A stretch of DNA of 64,000 nucleotides, taken from positions 1,605,001 through 1,669,000 of the forward strand of contig NZ_FLRH01000004.1 of assembly GCF_900089585.1 (NCBI RefSeq), read 5' to 3'. Under the pieces are notes generated by a model, which saw only the letters and a program-made list of their open reading frames with translations, searched no databases and was not told where the DNA came from. This stretch comes from Micromonospora sediminicola. GTDB taxonomy: Bacteria > Actinomycetota > Actinomycetes > Mycobacteriales > Micromonosporaceae. Made by a program: the position numbers and the translations under genes. This document shows, in pieces, positions 43,357-52,100 of the stretch (within the stretch, counting starts at the first letter, position 1; each line of letters begins with the position of its first letter).

Positions 43357-43368
43357 GCCCCGACGGTA

Positions 43369-43698
43369 GGCGCGCGGACGTCGACGGCGCACGTGAGTTT
43401 CGGGGAGTGGGAGCGGGTCGCCGGCACGGGACCTGCCGGCGACCCGCGGCGGCCCGGGCATCGAGAACGGGGGACCCGACGGCTCCGGTGCCGCGTCCCG
43501 TCAACGGTACGCCGGTGAGCGTGAATCCGCCGCCCCGCTCGACGCACGTCGCACCGGTTGTCCGTCACCCCGGGAAGGGTCGCCTCGTTGCAGATCGACG
43601 GCCCACCGGTGTCGACGGTCACCACGGGGCAGGGCCGGTCGCGGTGACGCGGGACACGGCGTCAGGCTCGGTGCGGTCGAACGGGGAACTCCGGCGAG
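43369..43698. other. non-coding divergent region thrS-like / DedA
   Basis: About 330 bp without a convincing gene. It contains several short GTGAC/GTCACC inverted sequences but no strong palindrome or terminator. The thrS-like promoter lies at its left edge. Confidence 0.4.
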
Positions 43699-44316
43699 GT
43701 GGCGGTCGTGGCCGAACTCATCTCTGACGTCGCGTCGCCCATGTGGGCGTACGCGCTGCTGCTGACGCTGCTGGTCGCCGACGCCTTCGTCCCGGTGGTG
43801 CCGACCCAGGTCGTCATGATCACCAGTGGTGCGCTGACCGTCTACGGCGGGCTCAACCTGCCGCTCACCATCGCGGTCGGCGCGGTCGGCGTCTTCGTCG
43901 GTGACCTGGCCTGCTATGTGCTCGGCCGCACCGCACCGGCCCGCCGGGCAGCCCGGCACGCCACGCCGGGGCGGGCCCGCCGCGCCGTCGCCCGGGCCAC
44001 CCGCCGACTGCGCGAGCCCGGACCGCTGGTGATCCTGCTCTGCCGCTTCGTGCCCGGCGGCCGGATGGCGGCGTGTTTCTCGGCCGGCCGCAGCCGCTAC
44101 CCGTACCGACTGTTCCTGACCTACGAGGCGGCGGCGGCCACCGGCTGGGCCAGCTACGGCACGCTCGTCGGTCACCTGGGCGGCACGGCACTGACCGAGT
44201 CGGCGTGGCGGTTGCTGCTGATCGGCGGGCTGGCGGCGGCCGGGTTCGCGGGGGCGGGCTGGGCCATGACCTGGATCAGCACCCGCCAGACCCGCACCGA
44301 GGCCCCCGCCGACTGA
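43699..44316 (+). CDS. DedA family membrane protein
   Basis: A 205-residue DedA/SNARE-associated (VTT) protein. Signatures: PVVPTQVVMITSGAL at the re-entrant first region, LLCRFVPGGRMAACFSAG (family RxxPGxR motif) and YEAAAATGWASYG. DedA proteins are linked to lipid flipping and proton-motive-force maintenance. GTG 43699 is used; GTG 43708 is a possible alternative. Divergent from the attenuator-controlled thrS-like gene. Confidence 0.87.
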   Translation: MAVVAELISDVASPMWAYALLLTLLVADAFVPVVPTQVVMITSGALTVYGGLNLPLTIAVGAVGVFVGDLACYVLGRTAPARRAARHATPGRARRAVARATRRLREPGPLVILLCRFVPGGRMAACFSAGRSRYPYRLFLTYEAAAATGWASYGTLVGHLGGTALTESAWRLLLIGGLAAAGFAGAGWAMTWISTRQTRTEAPAD

Positions 44317-44410
44317 CCCTCGCGCGGCCACCCAGGATCTCCGCCGGACGCCCCACCGACCGGGCGTCGGATTCTTTCCGCGACTCCGGCGTGTCCGGGG
44401 CACCGGCACG

Positions 44411-44429
44411 TATAAGCTCTGCTTATATT
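44411..44429 (+). promoter_or_regulatory. operator and -10 box of toxin-antitoxin operon
   Basis: TATAAGC-TCT-GCTTATA (44411-44427) is a perfect palindrome with 7-bp arms. Its right arm overlaps TATATT (44424-44429), the -10 box six bases before the toxin GTG. Binding of the antitoxin/toxin complex here would block transcription directly. Confidence 0.75.
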
Positions 44430-44435
44430 TGGGCT

Positions 44436-44804
44436 GTGTGGGAGATCCGGCTCCATCCTGCTGTCGAAGACCGGTTCCTCGGCCTGTGCGCGGACGACCC
44501 GTGCACCGCTGACCTCGTCAGCGAGGCGCTCGACCTGCTGGCCGAGCACGGTCCCGCGCTGGGCCGGCCGCTGGTCGATCGACTCAGGGGCAGCACCTAC
44601 CACCACATGAAAGAGCTGAGACCGGGTTCCACCGGCACGTCGGAGGTTCGCATGATCTTCGCGTTCGATCCGCTCCGCGAGGCGGTGCTCCTGGTGGCCG
44701 GGGACAAGTCGGGGCAGTGGCAGAGTTGGTACCGCAACGCCGTCCCGTTGGCGGACGAACGGTTCCAGGAGCACCTGATCAGCTTGAAGGAAGATCAGTC
44801 ATGA
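44436..44804 (+). CDS. RelE/HigB-like toxin of type II toxin-antitoxin system
   Basis: A 122-residue RelE/ParE-superfamily protein (phage-derived Gp49-like/HigB group): N-terminal helices, then a beta-sheet with LRPGSTGTSEVRMIFAFDPLREAVLLVAGDKSGQW. Members cut mRNA on the ribosome. The Arg/Lys/His cluster around YHHMKELRPG is the likely active region. It is the first gene of an operon; ATGA overlap with the antitoxin gene. GTG 44436 is leaderless (TATATT). Confidence 0.88.
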   Translation: MWEIRLHPAVEDRFLGLCADDPCTADLVSEALDLLAEHGPALGRPLVDRLRGSTYHHMKELRPGSTGTSEVRMIFAFDPLREAVLLVAGDKSGQWQSWYRNAVPLADERFQEHLISLKEDQS

Positions 44805-45133
44805 GCGATGGGTCGAACTGGCGCGACGTCAAGGCGAAGGCCCGGGGGGTCGACCCCTCCTGGGACGATGCCGACCGGGTGGCCCGGCGTGGACGACTCA
44901 GGGAACAGATGCTGGCCGCGGTCAGTGGCGCCCAACTGGCGGAGATCCGGAAGCAGCTGGGCATGACACAGGCTCAACTGGCGGAGGCGGCGGGCCTGTC
45001 CCAGGCCCGGATCAGCCAGATCGAGAACGGCGAGAGCGTCAATCTGGAGATCCTCCGCGCCTACGTGACCGGGCTGGGTGGCCACCTCGACGTCGTGGCC
45101 AGGATCGGCAACATCCGGCTCGACGTGGCGTGA
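44801..45133 (+). CDS. XRE family antitoxin
   Basis: A 110-residue HTH_XRE antitoxin: helix-turn-helix about residues 50-80 (LGMTQAQLAEAAGLSQARISQIENG), with an N-terminal segment likely to wrap the toxin. It overlaps the toxin stop by four bases (ATGA), the reverse of the common antitoxin-first order and typical of HigBA. It probably represses the operon through the 44411-44427 palindrome. Confidence 0.9.
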   Translation: MSDGSNWRDVKAKARGVDPSWDDADRVARRGRLREQMLAAVSGAQLAEIRKQLGMTQAQLAEAAGLSQARISQIENGESVNLEILRAYVTGLGGHLDVVARIGNIRLDVA

Positions 45134-45226
45134 CGCCGGGCGGCTTCCGCTAGGGGACGACCCGGGGATCGAAGTGGGTGGCGGTCCCGGATCCGCCTGG
45201 GGTCGTTCCGGCGACAGGCTGGGCCC

Positions 45227-45835
45227 ATGCGTGGAGCCCGGAGAAGCGGCCTGCTGGCCCTCGGCGGGATCGCCCTGGCGGCGGTGCTCGCCGTGATCGG
45301 TCACCTCGAGGTGAACGACGACCTGAGTCCCTGGTCGCTGACCGTCAGCGACTTCGCCGTCTCCGACCGGGGCGGCGTCATCGACACCGCGATGGCGGTC
45401 CTCGCGGTGGCCAGCGCCGTACTCCTTCCCGCGCTGCGCCGGGCGGGCGCCGGTCGGGCGGCGGTCGTGCTGCTGGTCGCCTGGTCGGCCGGGCTGCTGG
45501 CCGCCGCCGTGGTGCCCACGAACGAGCCGGGCCTGCCCATGGACACCGCGGCCTACGTGCACCGGTACGCGTCGGTCCTGTCGTTCCTGGCCCTGCCGGT
45601 CGCCGGCTGGCTGCTCGCCCGCCGGCTCGGCGCCGCGCCCGCCGGTTGGCTACGCGCGTGGACGGTGGCGAGCCTGCTGCTGGCCGCCGCGATGATCTGG
45701 TCCGCCTACCCCGGTGACCGCGCGTTGATCGGACTGGCCGAGCGACTCCTGATCCTCGCCGAGACCGCCCTCCTGACCACCGTCGCCCTGCACCTGACGC
45801 GGGTCGCCGCGCTCACGCCGGCTTGTGGAACATGA
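45227..45835 (+). CDS. DUF998 membrane protein
   Basis: A 202-residue protein with six hydrophobic segments; YPGDRALIGLAERLLILAE and the VSDFAVSDRGG stretch are typical of DUF998 proteins, whose function is unknown. ATG 45227, with CAGGCT six bases upstream. Converges on the VOC gene. Confidence 0.72.
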   Translation: MRGARRSGLLALGGIALAAVLAVIGHLEVNDDLSPWSLTVSDFAVSDRGGVIDTAMAVLAVASAVLLPALRRAGAGRAAVVLLVAWSAGLLAAAVVPTNEPGLPMDTAAYVHRYASVLSFLALPVAGWLLARRLGAAPAGWLRAWTVASLLLAAAMIWSAYPGDRALIGLAERLLILAETALLTTVALHLTRVAALTPACGT

Positions 45836-45866
45836 GCCGGCGGGCCGGAACGGCGTGGTTGCCCGG

Positions 45867-46250
45867 CTAGCCCTCGGGGACGTGGCGGGTGAGGACGCAG
45901 AACTCGTTGCCCTCGGGGTCGGCGAGCACGGCCCAGCCCTTCGACGGCCCGTCGCGTAGGTCGGTCACGAGAGTGGCGCCCAGCGAGAGGATGCGGTCCA
46001 CCTCCTCCTCACGGCTGCGGTCGGTGGGGCGGAGGCAGAAGTGCATCCGGTTCTTCACCGTCTTCGGTTCCGGGACGCGGGCGAAGATGATCTCCCTGGA
46101 GTCGGGACCGACCAGCCAGCACTCGTCGTCGTCGGGCCCCATCTCCTCCGGGTTGAGCAGCTGGAAGTCGTCGAGCACCGCCGACCACCAGGTCACCTGC
46201 GCGTAGGGGTCGATCGCGTCGAAGCAGAAGTTGGAGGTACGAGAGGCCAT
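45867..46250 (-). CDS. VOC superfamily protein (glyoxalase-like)
   Basis: A 127-residue vicinal-oxygen-chelate fold protein: CFDAIDPYAQVTWWSAVLDDF at the start and LADPEGNEFCVL at the end, a pattern of the actinobacterial glyoxalase_6-like group. Conserved Glu and Asp may bind metal; substrate unknown. It is 42 bp downstream of the NmrA-like gene on the same strand, so the two are likely one transcript. Confidence 0.85.
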   Translation of the reverse strand: MASRTSNFCFDAIDPYAQVTWWSAVLDDFQLLNPEEMGPDDDECWLVGPDSREIIFARVPEPKTVKNRMHFCLRPTDRSREEEVDRILSLGATLVTDLRDGPSKGWAVLADPEGNEFCVLTRHVPEG

Positions 46251-46292
46251 GGGGTTGATCCTTCACAGGTCGGCACGTGGGTGACAACGGCA

Positions 46293-47195
46293 TTACGGGC
46301 GTCGACGGTCACCGGGGCCCTGACCGTCCAGTAGGGGGGCCAGCACGTCACCGACCCACGAGGCCAGGGTGGTGGGCGTGCTCGTGTGCACGGTGCGCGC
46401 CTGTTCGGGGGTGAAGTCGTCGCGCATCCCGCTGGACATCCCGATGAGGGCCTCGATCCGGGCCTCGCTCATACCGGCGGCGGAGAGCAGTTCACGCATC
46501 GAGTCGTCGGAGATCCGCTCGACCCGGAGCCGATGGCCGGTGACGGCGGTGACGGTCTCGGCGACCTGGGTCCAGGTCAGGTCGGCGGGCCCGTGCACCG
46601 CCCGTACGCACCGTCCCGTCCAGGCGTCGGCGAGGAGCCTGGTGGTGGCGACCTCGGCGATGTCGCGCGGTGCGACCCACGGGATCGCGTGGTCCACCGG
46701 CAGCAGGACCGGGATCGTCCCGCTGCGGATGGCGTCGACCTGGAGTTCCAGGTTGCTGAAGAACATGCCGCAGCGCAGGTGGGTGACCGACGCGGCGGTG
46801 GCGTCGAGCGCCTCCTCGGTCCGGGCCAGCCCGTCGATCTCGCCGACGCCGTGCCGTTTCTCGGCTCCGACGCTGCTCTGGAAGACGACCCGGCCGATGC
46901 CGTTCTCCCGCACCGCCCGGATCACGCTGTCGGTCGCCCGCGCGTACTCCGCGAGTGGGTCGTCACCGGCGGGCGGCGGATCGACCCAGAACAGCGCGGT
47001 GACGCCGGCGGTGGCCGCGACCACGGCGTCGACGTCGTGCTGGTCGACCGCGACGACCTCCACCTCCGCGCGGATGTCGGGCTTCAGCCGCTCCGGCCGA
47101 CGGGCCAGCACCCGTGGCCGGACACCGGCGCGGATCAGCATGGCCACCACGTGGCGGCCCACATTGCCCGTCGGAGTCGTCACGGCGATCGTCAT
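46293..47195 (-). CDS. NmrA-like NAD(P)-binding protein
   Basis: A 300-residue atypical short-chain dehydrogenase with the dinucleotide motif VTTPTGNVGRHVV and a VFQSSVGAE catalytic-type stretch lacking the usual YxxxK. Such proteins often sense NADP redox state or reduce quinones. ATG 47195 follows a GAGGGAGTGCCG Shine-Dalgarno; the longer frame is not supported. It is divergent from a WYL regulator, which may control it. Confidence 0.85.
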   Translation of the reverse strand: MTIAVTTPTGNVGRHVVAMLIRAGVRPRVLARRPERLKPDIRAEVEVVAVDQHDVDAVVAATAGVTALFWVDPPPAGDDPLAEYARATDSVIRAVRENGIGRVVFQSSVGAEKRHGVGEIDGLARTEEALDATAASVTHLRCGMFFSNLELQVDAIRSGTIPVLLPVDHAIPWVAPRDIAEVATTRLLADAWTGRCVRAVHGPADLTWTQVAETVTAVTGHRLRVERISDDSMRELLSAAGMSEARIEALIGMSSGMRDDFTPEQARTVHTSTPTTLASWVGDVLAPLLDGQGPGDRRRP

Positions 47196-47287
47196 CGGCA
47201 CTCCCTCGGATCGGGTCGGGCGGACGACCACCACGCTAGAAGCAGTGCCGGCCGTCTGGCGTCCGCCACTTCTGACATGGTGACGCC

Positions 47288-48025
47288 ATGGCCGACGACC
47301 CCACCGAGCGGACGCTGTTGCTCCTCGCCCTGCTCCATTCGCGCTCCGGCTGGACCGTCGAGGAACTCGCCGGCCGCCTCGGGGTGAGCGGGCGGACCGT
47401 GCGACGCGACGCCGACCGGCTGCGCCGGCTCGGCTACGGCGTGGTGGCGCGCCCCGGTCCCGGGAGCAGCTACCGTCTGGTCCCCGGCGTCGCACTGCCG
47501 CCGCTGTTGTTCGACCCCGACGAGATCAGTTGCGTGGTGGCGGGGCTCCGCCTGATCGAGGGCGCCATGCCGGGCGACGACGCCCCGGCCCGCGCGCTGG
47601 CCAAGCTCGACCGGGTGCTGCCCCGCGCCCTACGTCGCCGGGCCGCAGCGACCATGCTCGCCGTCACCGTTCCGGAGATCGACGACCCCGGCATCAACGC
47701 CCGCGCGGTCGGCGTCGTGGCCGACGCGGTGGCCCAGGGCCGGAGCGTCCGGTTCACCTACCGCGACGACCACGACCGGCCGACCACCCGCCTGCTGATC
47801 CCCCACCGCCACGTCCACCGTCGCGGTCGCTGGTACCTCATCGGTTACGACGTCGACCGCGACGACTGGCGCGTCTTCCGACTCGACCGGGTGCACGACC
47901 TGGAGGTCGTGGCCACCGGTGACGAGGCGCCCGATTTCCCCGACGCCTCCGCCGGTCGCTGGCTCGCCACCGACTTCGGCCGGCGCTCGACCCACGCACC
48001 CAGGGGCGCAGGTGAGCGGAGCTGA
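47288..48025 (+). CDS. WYL domain transcriptional regulator
   Basis: A 245-residue DeoR-like HTH plus WYL protein: HTH_11 domain residues 10-60 (WTVEELAGRLGVSGRTVRRDADRLRRLGY) and WYL domain about 145-225, with HRRGRWYLIGYDVDRDDWRVFRLDR. WYL domains bind nucleic acid or small ligands. Divergent by 92 bp from the NmrA gene. Confidence 0.92.
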   Translation: MADDPTERTLLLLALLHSRSGWTVEELAGRLGVSGRTVRRDADRLRRLGYGVVARPGPGSSYRLVPGVALPPLLFDPDEISCVVAGLRLIEGAMPGDDAPARALAKLDRVLPRALRRRAAATMLAVTVPEIDDPGINARAVGVVADAVAQGRSVRFTYRDDHDRPTTRLLIPHRHVHRRGRWYLIGYDVDRDDWRVFRLDRVHDLEVVATGDEAPDFPDASAGRWLATDFGRRSTHAPRGAGERS

Positions 48026-48096
48026 GCGTGGGCGGTGGTCGGCCGGGGAAGAGAATCGAGGACATGCGCGCTCGACACACCGGATGGAGAGAAGCG

Positions 48097-48177
48097 ATGG
48101 AACCTGTGTGGATCATCTTCGTGATCGCGGTCGTCATCGTGGGGGTGATCGCGTGGAAGTCATTCCATGGGCGATGA
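48097..48177 (+). CDS. 26-residue single-span membrane peptide
   Basis: MEPVWIIFVIAVVIVGVIAW plus KSFHGR: one hydrophobic helix of about 17 residues, acidic N-side and basic C-side. ATG 48097 has a GGAGAGAAGC Shine-Dalgarno, and the frame's third positions look constrained for hydrophobicity. No family recognised. It lies 71 bp downstream of the WYL regulator. Short single-span peptides of this kind include type I toxins and small regulators of membrane proteins. Confidence 0.5.
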   Translation: MEPVWIIFVIAVVIVGVIAWKSFHGR

Positions 48178-48325
48178 CGAGCACCCTCCAGGGCCACGCG
48201 ATGGGGCGGCCCTCGATTCTGACCGTCGACGTCGCACCCGAGGGGACCCGGCTCTCCGGTCGCTGCGCCCTGGCGGCAACCGGACAGCTGCACCTCCGAC
48301 GACCAGCCGGGGTCGGGCGCGGTGT

Positions 48326-49804
48326 TCAGGCCACGTCGGCGCGGGTTCCGGCCAGGCGGGCGCGTGCCGTCACCGCGAGTCGGCCCAGGGCCGCCAGGAC
48401 GACCAGCACCAGGCCGCTGTCGAGAAGCGCCGCGATGTCGGGCGCCCAGAGCTGCACCTGGCCGAGCGTCACCCCGAAGGCCGCCGGCAGGGCCAGCAGC
48501 CCGCCTCCGACCAGCACGAGGCCGACCAGCCAGCCGGCCAGCCCGACCACCGCACGGCGTCGCGACCACACCGGCCCCGGCGGCCGGGCCAACCGCCGGA
48601 GCGAGACGGCGAGGATGGCCACCAGCGCCAGGCATACCGCGCCCAGCGCGGAGAGGATCGTCAGGTACGACGGCTCCCCGCCGTGCGGCTCCGGCTCGGC
48701 ACCCGCCAGCAGTGACGCCAACCCCCACGCGGTGTCGAGCAACCGGGTCTCCTGGAAGTTGCCGTAGACGTTCTGCAACACCACCACCGCCCGCCCCTGC
48801 TCCGGCAGCAGCACGAGCCCGGCCTGGTAGCCGGGCGCAGCCCCTGCGTGCCAGACCATCGGCTGGTCACCCCCGAAGACCGGCCAGGTACGCCAGCCCA
48901 GCCCGTAGCTCCGGTCGTCGCCGGTGACAACTTCCGGATGGCGCAGGGCCGCGCGTTGATCGGGAGTCAGCACCCGGCTGCCGTCGAGGTTGGCCTCGAC
49001 GAACGCGACGGCGTCCCGCAGCGAACCGCCGAGGTAGCCCGAGCTGAGCCCGGCGGGATCGAACGCGGTCCGGAACGCCCGGGGTTGGCCGAGGACGTAC
49101 CGGTGGCCGGGCGGAAGCCGGTCCGCCGCGTCGTCGGCGTCGACGATCGCGGTGTCCATGCCCGCCGGCACGAGCAGCCGCTCGCGCAGCACCTTCGCGA
49201 AATCGCGGCCGGTGACCTCCTCCACGACCGCACCGAGCAGCATGTAGTTCAAGCTCGAGTAGACGTGCTTCGCGCCGACGCCGGCGGCGAGACGAACGTC
49301 GGCGAGGTCATCGACGACGTCCCCGGGGCGCCGGTCGGCGTCGTAACGGTCGGTGAGGTCCATCCGCTCGGGAATGCCGCCGGTCTGGCTCAGCAGGTGC
49401 CGCAGGGTGATCGTGCGCGCCTCGTCGTCGGCCATGGCGAAGCCCGGCAGGTACGTCGTCACGCGCTCGTCGAGGTCGAGTTCCCCGGCGGCCGCCATCC
49501 GCACCACCAGGCTCGCGGTCACCGGCTTGGCCAGGGAGCCCCAGAGGAACGGGGTCGTGGCGGTGACGGCCTCGCCGTCACCGTCCTTGCCGAACGTCTC
49601 CTGGCGCTCCACCCCGTCCGGCCCCACCACCGCGTAGGCGAGTCCGGGGACGCCCGCGCGCTTCATCTGTCCGGTGACGAAGGCGTCCAGTTCACCGGGC
49701 CCCACCGAGGCACGTGCGGTGGGACGTTCAGGTGCTGCGGCACCGATCGGAAGGACGAGCAGCAACAGTCCGCCGAGGATCGACCCACGTAACCATACGC
49801 TCAT
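48326..49804 (-). CDS. beta-lactamase-related serine hydrolase with C-terminal membrane domain
   Basis: A 492-residue exported serine hydrolase of the class C beta-lactamase/PBP4* family. Signal peptide 1-24; catalytic SxxK is S90-L-A-K93; the Tyr-containing motif is VYSSLNYML; HAGAAPGY is the KTG-equivalent. Residues 370-480 contain three to four membrane helices. Probably acts on peptidoglycan peptides or esters outside the membrane. ATG 49804; divergent from a TetR regulator across the palindrome 49817-49836. Confidence 0.9.
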   Translation of the reverse strand: MSVWLRGSILGGLLLLVLPIGAAAPERPTARASVGPGELDAFVTGQMKRAGVPGLAYAVVGPDGVERQETFGKDGDGEAVTATTPFLWGSLAKPVTASLVVRMAAAGELDLDERVTTYLPGFAMADDEARTITLRHLLSQTGGIPERMDLTDRYDADRRPGDVVDDLADVRLAAGVGAKHVYSSLNYMLLGAVVEEVTGRDFAKVLRERLLVPAGMDTAIVDADDAADRLPPGHRYVLGQPRAFRTAFDPAGLSSGYLGGSLRDAVAFVEANLDGSRVLTPDQRAALRHPEVVTGDDRSYGLGWRTWPVFGGDQPMVWHAGAAPGYQAGLVLLPEQGRAVVVLQNVYGNFQETRLLDTAWGLASLLAGAEPEPHGGEPSYLTILSALGAVCLALVAILAVSLRRLARPPGPVWSRRRAVVGLAGWLVGLVLVGGGLLALPAAFGVTLGQVQLWAPDIAALLDSGLVLVVLAALGRLAVTARARLAGTRADVA

Positions 49805-49816
49805 ATGGCAAACCTT

Positions 49817-49836
49817 AACCATATAGCTGTATGGTT
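49817..49836. promoter_or_regulatory. TetR operator (hydrolase/TetR intergenic)
   Basis: AACCATA-TAGCTG-TATGGTT, perfect 7-bp arms with a 6-bp centre, in the 37-bp gap between the two divergent start codons, so binding would block both. Confidence 0.75.
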
Positions 49837-49841
49837 TTCAA

Positions 49842-50513
49842 ATGCCTCGCGTCGTGGACCACGAGGAGCGACGTACGCTCATCGCCCGTACATTCCAGCG
49901 CCACGTCCTGGTGCACGGGCTCGCGGCCACCACGTTCGCGCGCGTCGCCGCGTCGGCCGGAATCTCGGTCGGACTCATCCAGCACTACTTCACCAACCGC
50001 GACGAACTGCTCCGCTTCGTCTACCTCGACGCGTTACGCCGCCGCGACGACCGGATCGTGGCGCACATCGCCGAGGGCGAGGCCGCCGAACGCCCGATCC
50101 GCGACATGCTCGCCGCCGCCGTACGCGAACTGCTCCCCCTCGACGGCACACGGACCGCGGAGTTCCACATCACCCAGAACCTCCTCACCCAGGCCCTCCA
50201 CGACCCCGAGATCGCCGAGGTCGCGGTGCGCGCCGATCGCGACCTGCACCTGCGCGCGTCCGTCGCGGTGCGCAACGGCAAGAAGTGCGGGGAGGTCGAG
50301 CCCGACGTCGACGCCGACACAGCCGCCGCCCGCATCCTCGCCACCGCGCACGGTCTCGCCATCCGGCTTGCCCTGACACGACCGCCCACGGCCACGGCGT
50401 CGACCGGACACGTCGACGCCGTGCTCGGCCCGATCCTCGCGGCCGTCTTCACCGGCCGCTGCCACCACCACGACCGGTCACGATCGAATCCGGACGGCTC
50501 CGGGGAGTCGTGA
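49842..50513 (+). CDS. TetR family transcriptional regulator
   Basis: A 223-residue TetR-type protein; HTH residues about 30-55 (TTFARVAASAGISVGLIQHYFTNRDELLR). The C-terminal ligand domain ends in an unusual His/Arg/Ser-rich tail. Divergent from the serine hydrolase gene; both flank the perfect palindrome, so it probably represses the hydrolase gene and itself. Confidence 0.9.
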   Translation: MPRVVDHEERRTLIARTFQRHVLVHGLAATTFARVAASAGISVGLIQHYFTNRDELLRFVYLDALRRRDDRIVAHIAEGEAAERPIRDMLAAAVRELLPLDGTRTAEFHITQNLLTQALHDPEIAEVAVRADRDLHLRASVAVRNGKKCGEVEPDVDADTAAARILATAHGLAIRLALTRPPTATASTGHVDAVLGPILAAVFTGRCHHHDRSRSNPDGSGES

Positions 50514-50531
50514 CGCGGGTCGTGTCCGCGC

Positions 50532-51935
50532 TCACTCCAGCTCGTGGAGCATGAGCTGCCGGGCGGCCTCGGTGATGGAGCCGGACAGGCTCGGGTAGAT
50601 CGTGATGGTCTGGGCCAGCTCGTTGACGGTGAGGTTGTTCTCCACCGCCATGGTGATCGGCAGGATCAGCTCGCTGGCCTTGGGCGCCACCACCACGCCG
50701 CCGATGACCTGGCCGCTGGCCGGCCGGCAGAACAGCTTGACGAAACCGTCGGCCAGGTCGTCCATCTTCGCCCGGGCGTTGCCGGACAACGGCAGCATCA
50801 CCTGGCGGGCCGGGGTCTTGCCGGCGTCCACCTCGTCCTGCGAGACACCGACGGTGGCCAGCTCCGGGTCGGTGAACACGTTCGCCGCGACGGTACGCAG
50901 CCGCAGCGGCCGGACCGCCTCGCCGAGCGCGTGCCACATGGCGATCCGGCCCTGCATGGCCGCGACGCTCGCCAGCAGCAGCACGCCGGTGCAGTCGCCG
51001 GCGGCGTAGATGCCGGGCACGTTGGTGCGCGACACCCGGTCGACGGTGACGTAACCGCCCCGGGACAGTTCGACGCCGTATTCCGCCAGGCCCAGGTCGG
51101 CGGTGTTGGGGATCGAGCCGACCGCGATGAGCGCGTGCGAACCGGTGACCTGGCGACCGTCGGAGAGCACGACCTCCACCCCGTCGGCGGTACGGCGGAC
51201 CGCCTCGGCGCGGGAGTTGTTGAGGATGCTCATGCCCCGGTTGCGGAACACCCGCTCGATCGCCATCGCGGCGTCGGCGTCCTCGTGCGGCATCACCCGG
51301 TCGCGGCTGGAGACCAGCGTGACCTGGACGCCCATGGCCAGGTAGGCGCTGGCGAACTCCGCGCCGGTGACGCCGGAACCGACCACGATCAGGTGCTCGG
51401 GCAGCTCGGGCAGGTCGTAGACCTGCCGCCAGGTCAGGATGCGCTCGCCGTCCGGCACGGCGGTGGGGAGCTGACGCGGGGTCGAGCCGGTGGCGACCAG
51501 CACCGTCGAGGCCTCGATCGAGTAGGGTTCGCCGCCGCCGGCCGGGGTGACGATCACCCGGTGGGTGTGCCCGAGCGCGTCCTCGCCGAGGCGCGCGGTG
51601 CCGGCGACGAACTCGACCCCGGCCTTGATCAGCTTGGTGTGGATGTCGGCGGACTGAGCCAGGGCGAGCCGCTTGACCCGCTCGTGCACCGCCCGGGCGT
51701 CGACCGTGACCGCCTCCAGGCCGTCGGAGTGCACCCCGAACTCCTCGGTGTCCCGGTAGCCGGTCACCACCTCGGAGCTGGCGATGAAGGTCTTGGAGGG
51801 CACGCAGTCGGAGAGCACGCAGGCGCCGCCGGCGCCCGCCGCCTCGACCACGGTGACATCGGCGTCCAACTGGGCGGCGACCAGGGCCGCCTCGTACCCG
51901 GCCGGCCCGCCGCCGATGATCACGATCTGGCTCAC
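50532..51935 (-). CDS. lpdA: NAD(P)H-quinone dehydrogenase, LpdA type
   Basis: A 467-residue pyridine nucleotide-disulfide oxidoreductase. FAD motif GGGPAGYEAALVA; GACVLSDCVPSKTF in place of the lipoamide dehydrogenase CxxxxC disulfide (matching M. tuberculosis LpdA, Rv3303c, a quinone reductase); NAD motif VGSGVTGAEFA; GRIAMWHALG; ends in TEAARQLMLHEL. Compared with true Lpd, the first Cys of the redox pair is shifted, which argues against dihydrolipoamide activity. GTG 51935. Confidence 0.92.
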   Translation of the reverse strand: MSQIVIIGGGPAGYEAALVAAQLDADVTVVEAAGAGGACVLSDCVPSKTFIASSEVVTGYRDTEEFGVHSDGLEAVTVDARAVHERVKRLALAQSADIHTKLIKAGVEFVAGTARLGEDALGHTHRVIVTPAGGGEPYSIEASTVLVATGSTPRQLPTAVPDGERILTWRQVYDLPELPEHLIVVGSGVTGAEFASAYLAMGVQVTLVSSRDRVMPHEDADAAMAIERVFRNRGMSILNNSRAEAVRRTADGVEVVLSDGRQVTGSHALIAVGSIPNTADLGLAEYGVELSRGGYVTVDRVSRTNVPGIYAAGDCTGVLLLASVAAMQGRIAMWHALGEAVRPLRLRTVAANVFTDPELATVGVSQDEVDAGKTPARQVMLPLSGNARAKMDDLADGFVKLFCRPASGQVIGGVVVAPKASELILPITMAVENNLTVNELAQTITIYPSLSGSITEAARQLMLHELE

Positions 51936-52100
51936 AGAGCCGTCCCTTCGTTCGCGACTGCGGGGCTCCGCTCCGCTGCACTCCTCGCGCTCACGGCAAA
52001 CGCCCCTCGTCTGTGCTCACAGTGACTTTCTTCTCCCCGTCGCGTCCGACACGCACCGTCGTATTCTCCCCCACCGGCCGACCGGGCTATCGTCGTCGCC

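Noticed and set aside
51950..52000. GC-rich segment before the gamma-glutamylcyclotransferase gene that recalls a repeat common in Micromonospora and Salinispora
   Set aside because: Only one copy occurs in this window, so repetition cannot be shown from the sequence given.
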